Assembly (NCBI GenBank): GCA_963763885.1
Contig: CAVXQD010000007.1
Span: 930,001-994,000, forward strand
Source: JANNBN01 sp963763885
GTDB lineage: Bacteria > Actinomycetota > Acidimicrobiia > Acidimicrobiales > JANYDT01
Direction: 5' to 3'
DNA length: 64,000 nucleotides
Positions 61,710-64,000 of this stretch are shown piece after piece (the stretch's first letter is position 1; the number at the start of each line of letters is the position of its first letter). Under the pieces are notes generated by a model, which saw only the letters and a program-made list of their open reading frames with translations, did no database searches and was not told the DNA's origin. The translations under genes and the position numbers were made by a program.

Positions 61710-62510
61710 TTAGTGCTCGGGGTGCAGATATCCGCCGATGTAAACGGCTGACAGCAGGGTGAAGATGTACGCCTGAAGGAACGCAACCATGACCTCGAAG
61801 AGGGTGAGGAAGAGCAACATCAGGAACGGCAAGATGGCCACGGGCTTGAGTGCGAACGTGTCCGAGGTCATCAGCTTGTTGGACAGGAACCCGAAGATCA
61901 CGAGAAGCAAGTGACCAGCGAAGACGTTGGCGAACAAACGAACGGCGAGCGAGAAGGGCCGAACAATGAACTGCGAGAGCAGCTCGATTGGGGTGACCAG
62001 CAGGTACAGCACCTTTGGAACGCCGGGAGGGAACAGCGCTGACTTGAAGTGCGTGCCGACACCGTTCTGCTTGATGCCGTAGAAGTTGGAAACCAACAGC
62101 ACCAGGATCGACAGGAACAACGGCAGCGCCATGCGCGCCGTTGCTGGCATCTGCACGAACGGGATGATGCCGGCGATGTTGTTGAAGAAGATGAAGAAGA
62201 ACATTGCAACTAGCAATGGCAGGAACTTCTTGGAGCCGTACTTGTGGTGCTCGTCGTCGTGTGGCATGACGTCACTGACGATGCCGCTCACAAGATCGAT
62301 GGCACCTTCTGTGTAGTTCTGTATTCCGCGTGGAACGAGCCCCTTTTTGGAGTTCGCGACGAGGAAAATCAACATGGTCACCAATGCCGCAGCGATGTTG
62401 ATGAACACCACTTTGTTCATTGCGAAAGGAGTGCCTCCGAGGAGGAGTTCCTTCCAGTTCACGAGGTGGCTGATCGGGGGAAACTCCCCGTCTCCTGATG
62501 CGAGAATCAC
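61710..62510 (-). CDS. atpB: ATP synthase a subunit
   Basis: 266 aa. The essential Arg is in ELLSQFIVRPFSLAVRLFANVFAGHLLL; the final helix contains EVMVAFLQAYIFTLLSAVYIG. About five or six membrane helices. It forms the proton half-channels beside the c ring. Start overlaps the atpI stop by 4 bases. Confidence 0.96.
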   Translation of the reverse strand: MILASGDGEFPPISHLVNWKELLLGGTPFAMNKVVFINIAAALVTMLIFLVANSKKGLVPRGIQNYTEGAIDLVSGIVSDVMPHDDEHHKYGSKKFLPLLVAMFFFIFFNNIAGIIPFVQMPATARMALPLFLSILVLLVSNFYGIKQNGVGTHFKSALFPPGVPKVLYLLVTPIELLSQFIVRPFSLAVRLFANVFAGHLLLVIFGFLSNKLMTSDTFALKPVAILPFLMLLFLTLFEVMVAFLQAYIFTLLSAVYIGGYLHPEH

Positions 62511-63001
62511 GGCTCACTCCTGGTAGCGGTGTTGGTGACGGATGACGACTTGCGGCTACGACGTGAAGAAGGCTTCACGCCGGGCTGCGAGAACGAGATG
62601 GAAATGTGGCGCAGTTCCCACATGAGCAAACCCAGGTGGGTAACCACCAGGGTGATGCCAAGCGGCCACGGCCTGAACCACGAGGCCGAACGAAGCGGCA
62701 GAACCACTGCGGCGATGACGACGAGCCGCAGAATGTACCCGAACAATGCGGCACCCATGACGGCGGTGACCGAGATGCGGGCAGCCCAGCCGAGCATTGC
62801 TGCTGCGATGAGGAAGTTGGCCAGCACGATTGCGATTGCCACTGCAGCCGAGATTGCGCCGTTCTTGCCCCACAGCAACCCCGATGCAAGCAGCATGAAC
62901 GGGATGAACGGGAGGCTGCGCTTCACCATGTCGATGGCGATTTTGGACTCGATGGCCCCGCCTTCAACAGGTCCGCTTAGCATCGGAGAAGCGACGGTCA
63001 T
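62507..63001 (-). CDS. atpI: ATP synthase subunit I (AtpI-like)
   Basis: 164 aa with four hydrophobic helices (PFIPFMLLASGLLWG, AVAIAIVLANFLIAAAM, LFGYILRLVVIAAVVLP, LGITLVVTHLGLLMW) and a basic Ser/Arg-rich tail. The second and third helices match the AtpI family that assists c-ring assembly. ATGA overlaps with both neighbours. Confidence 0.85.
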   Translation of the reverse strand: MTVASPMLSGPVEGGAIESKIAIDMVKRSLPFIPFMLLASGLLWGKNGAISAAVAIAIVLANFLIAAAMLGWAARISVTAVMGAALFGYILRLVVIAAVVLPLRSASWFRPWPLGITLVVTHLGLLMWELRHISISFSQPGVKPSSRRSRKSSSVTNTATRSEP

Positions 63002-63435
63002 GCGAGGGCCTTGCCCAATGAGTTGAGGTCGAGCGAGTCTGCTGGACGCTGGGAAGCGAGATGGTCAGACAATGCATCGCGTTCAGCGACAAGCTTCGCT
63101 TCGGCGGCGGACCGGTCAGCGGTTGCCTTGGCAGCAGCTTCCTGGCGAACAAGTCGCAGGTTTTCTTCCTGCAGCTCCATACGGGCGTTGTAAACGAACC
63201 ATTGCTTAGCCATGGTGCCAACTACGGAAAACACACCAAGGCCGACAGCGAACCAAGGAGCAGTGCCCAACCACCGGTCAAGAGCAACACCACCCAGAAC
63301 GAACAACACCACCGTTGCGACCATCTCAACCGAAGAAGCGAAACCATCGCCGGAGTAGCCGGGCATGGGACGCGACCGTTTCACCAACGCGCCCAATGGC
63401 ACGGAAGGTTGCTGGTCTGAGGAGGGAGCTGGCAC
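62998..63435 (-). CDS. AtpZ/AtpI-type small membrane protein
   Basis: 145 aa from a GTG; an internal ATG at 63366 (MPGYSGDG) is the alternative. Two helices (VEMVATVVLFVLGGVALDRW, PWFAVGLGVFSVVGTMAKQWF) with the DRWLGTAPWF loop seen in AtpZ-type proteins, then a coiled coil (NARMELQEENLRLVRQEAAAKA). AtpZ-type proteins help ATP synthase assembly or Mg uptake. First gene of the atp operon. Confidence 0.82.
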   Translation of the reverse strand: MPAPSSDQQPSVPLGALVKRSRPMPGYSGDGFASSVEMVATVVLFVLGGVALDRWLGTAPWFAVGLGVFSVVGTMAKQWFVYNARMELQEENLRLVRQEAAAKATADRSAAEAKLVAERDALSDHLASQRPADSLDLNSLGKALA

Positions 63436-63506
63436 GTGGGAGGGAGAGTTTGGGATTTTGCCGAGTCGCGGGCACGGTCCGCAGGCAAGTTAACCCACCG
63501 GACGCA

Positions 63507-63522
63507 TGTGAATGCAATCACA
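63507..63522. promoter_or_regulatory. Crp/GlxR-type palindrome upstream of the atp operon
   Basis: TGTGA, 6 bases, TCACA: an exact match to the Crp-family consensus, 72 bases upstream of the first atp start. A Crp or GlxR regulator could link energy supply to cAMP. No promoter element was convincing by eye. Confidence 0.6.
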
Positions 63523-63588
63523 AGCTTACGGGTTCGATGAACAGGCGGCAAATAGAACGAACCCCTTTTCCTGTGACGCGCGACACAT

Positions 63589-64000
63589 TTAGGAGGATTT
63601 TCTCGATCTCGGCTTCCCAGCGGTCATCACCGCCCTGCGGCGGCGCGGGCCAGCGTCGCTCAATCGCTTCACGGGTTGCCGTCCAAGGCTGACGAGCGCG
63701 ATGTTGGCAAGCCCCAAGGACCGGAGGTCGAAATAGGCGGAGTGACCCGATCCACTGCTGGAAAACGGGGTGGCTCCAAACCCCGGTTGCGCCGGATCGG
63801 CCCCGTGCAACCCAGCGTGCGATGTCGCAGCGGCCCAGTCCCTTCCTGTCGCGATGTCAACGGCCATCAGTCCGACCGGCCGGTTTCCGCTCGCCAACGA
63901 ACCAATCGTGCGGATGACGCCAACGGCTGCTGATGGTTGCGTGCCAACGCTGCTGGCATAGAGCTTGGTCGTCGGACTTCCAAGCGAAGCTCGCGACAGG
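63589..64000 (-). CDS. C-terminal end of an unrecognised protein, truncated at the window edge
   Basis: One frame is open from the window end to a TAA at 63589, giving at least 136 residues. It contains LASGNRPVGLMAVDIATGRD, FGATPFSSSGSGHSAYFD and a basic end PRRRRAVMTAGKPRSRKSS. No family is recognised. The start lies outside the window. It is upstream of and co-directional with the atp operon, separated by 153 bases that hold the Crp-type site. A shorter reading on the other strand looks like a shadow. Confidence 0.5.
   Translation of the reverse strand, partial: LSRASLGSPTTKLYASSVGTQPSAAVGVIRTIGSLASGNRPVGLMAVDIATGRDWAAATSHAGLHGADPAQPGFGATPFSSSGSGHSAYFDLRSLGLANIALVSLGRQPVKRLSDAGPRRRRAVMTAGKPRSRKSS

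Noticed and set aside
1..64000. Insertion sequence or prophage
   Set aside because: No transposase, integrase, phage structural gene or long terminal inverted repeat was recognised.

Overview
This 64 kb window is high-GC bacterial DNA with dense, mostly intact coding. It looks like an actinobacterium, and by inference probably from the Acidimicrobiia. The basis is a PASTA-type Ser/Thr kinase, Tad pilus genes next to a type IV pilus locus, NAD-dependent DNA ligase, a DUF3417/GT35 glucan phosphorylase, an H+-type F-ATPase operon, and frequent GTG starts. No rRNA, tRNA, CRISPR array, prophage or insertion sequence was recognised.

Layout. 0-2.7 kb: Tad pilus membrane proteins (a vWA-TadB fusion and TadC). 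2.7-5.4 kb: a PknB-like kinase whose PASTA part lies in a shifted frame, and a divergent membrane protein. 5.4-15.5 kb: acyl-CoA dehydrogenase, ligA, mnmA, a secreted Ig-like protein, cysteine desulfurase and galT. 15.6-19.8 kb: a broken DUF559-type gene, an MFS protein and glgB. 20.1-28.6 kb: a type IV pilus locus (pilB, pilC, three minor pilin-like genes, two paralogous major pilin-like genes, convergent pilT). 28.7-35.6 kb: Fic protein, glucan phosphorylase, uridine-phosphorylase-like enzyme, M15 peptidase. 35.7-43 kb: enoyl-CoA hydratase, meaB, MFS transporter, hydrolase, J-domain-like protein, VapBC and an S9 peptidase. 43.1-52.3 kb (minus strand): a translationally coupled operon for a peptide-type ABC importer and a three-subunit molybdenum hydroxylase. 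52.4-55.6 kb: LPG-synthase-type flippase-like protein, LuxR-type regulator and an unknown membrane protein. 55.6-63.4 kb: the complete atp operon, with a Crp-type palindrome upstream.

Two features stand out. First, a 39-nt palindrome (17-nt arms, 5-nt loop) occurs five times between genes. In one copy the base changes are compensated across the stem, which suggests selection on a hairpin. A separate 75-nt structured repeat occurs twice. Second, many genes between about 15 and 38 kb are broken by single-base shifts that are repaired by deleting one base, often in a short homopolymer. This uniform sign fits sequencing or assembly insertions better than gene decay. The same correction would rejoin the PknB kinase with its PASTA domains near 3.63 kb.

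How the genes work together. Sulfur for tRNA 2-thiouridine could flow from the desulfurase to MnmA. GlgB and GlgP are both glycogen enzymes. The ABC importer and molybdenum hydroxylase probably take up and oxidise one small molecule. Tad and type IV pili imply surface attachment or motility.
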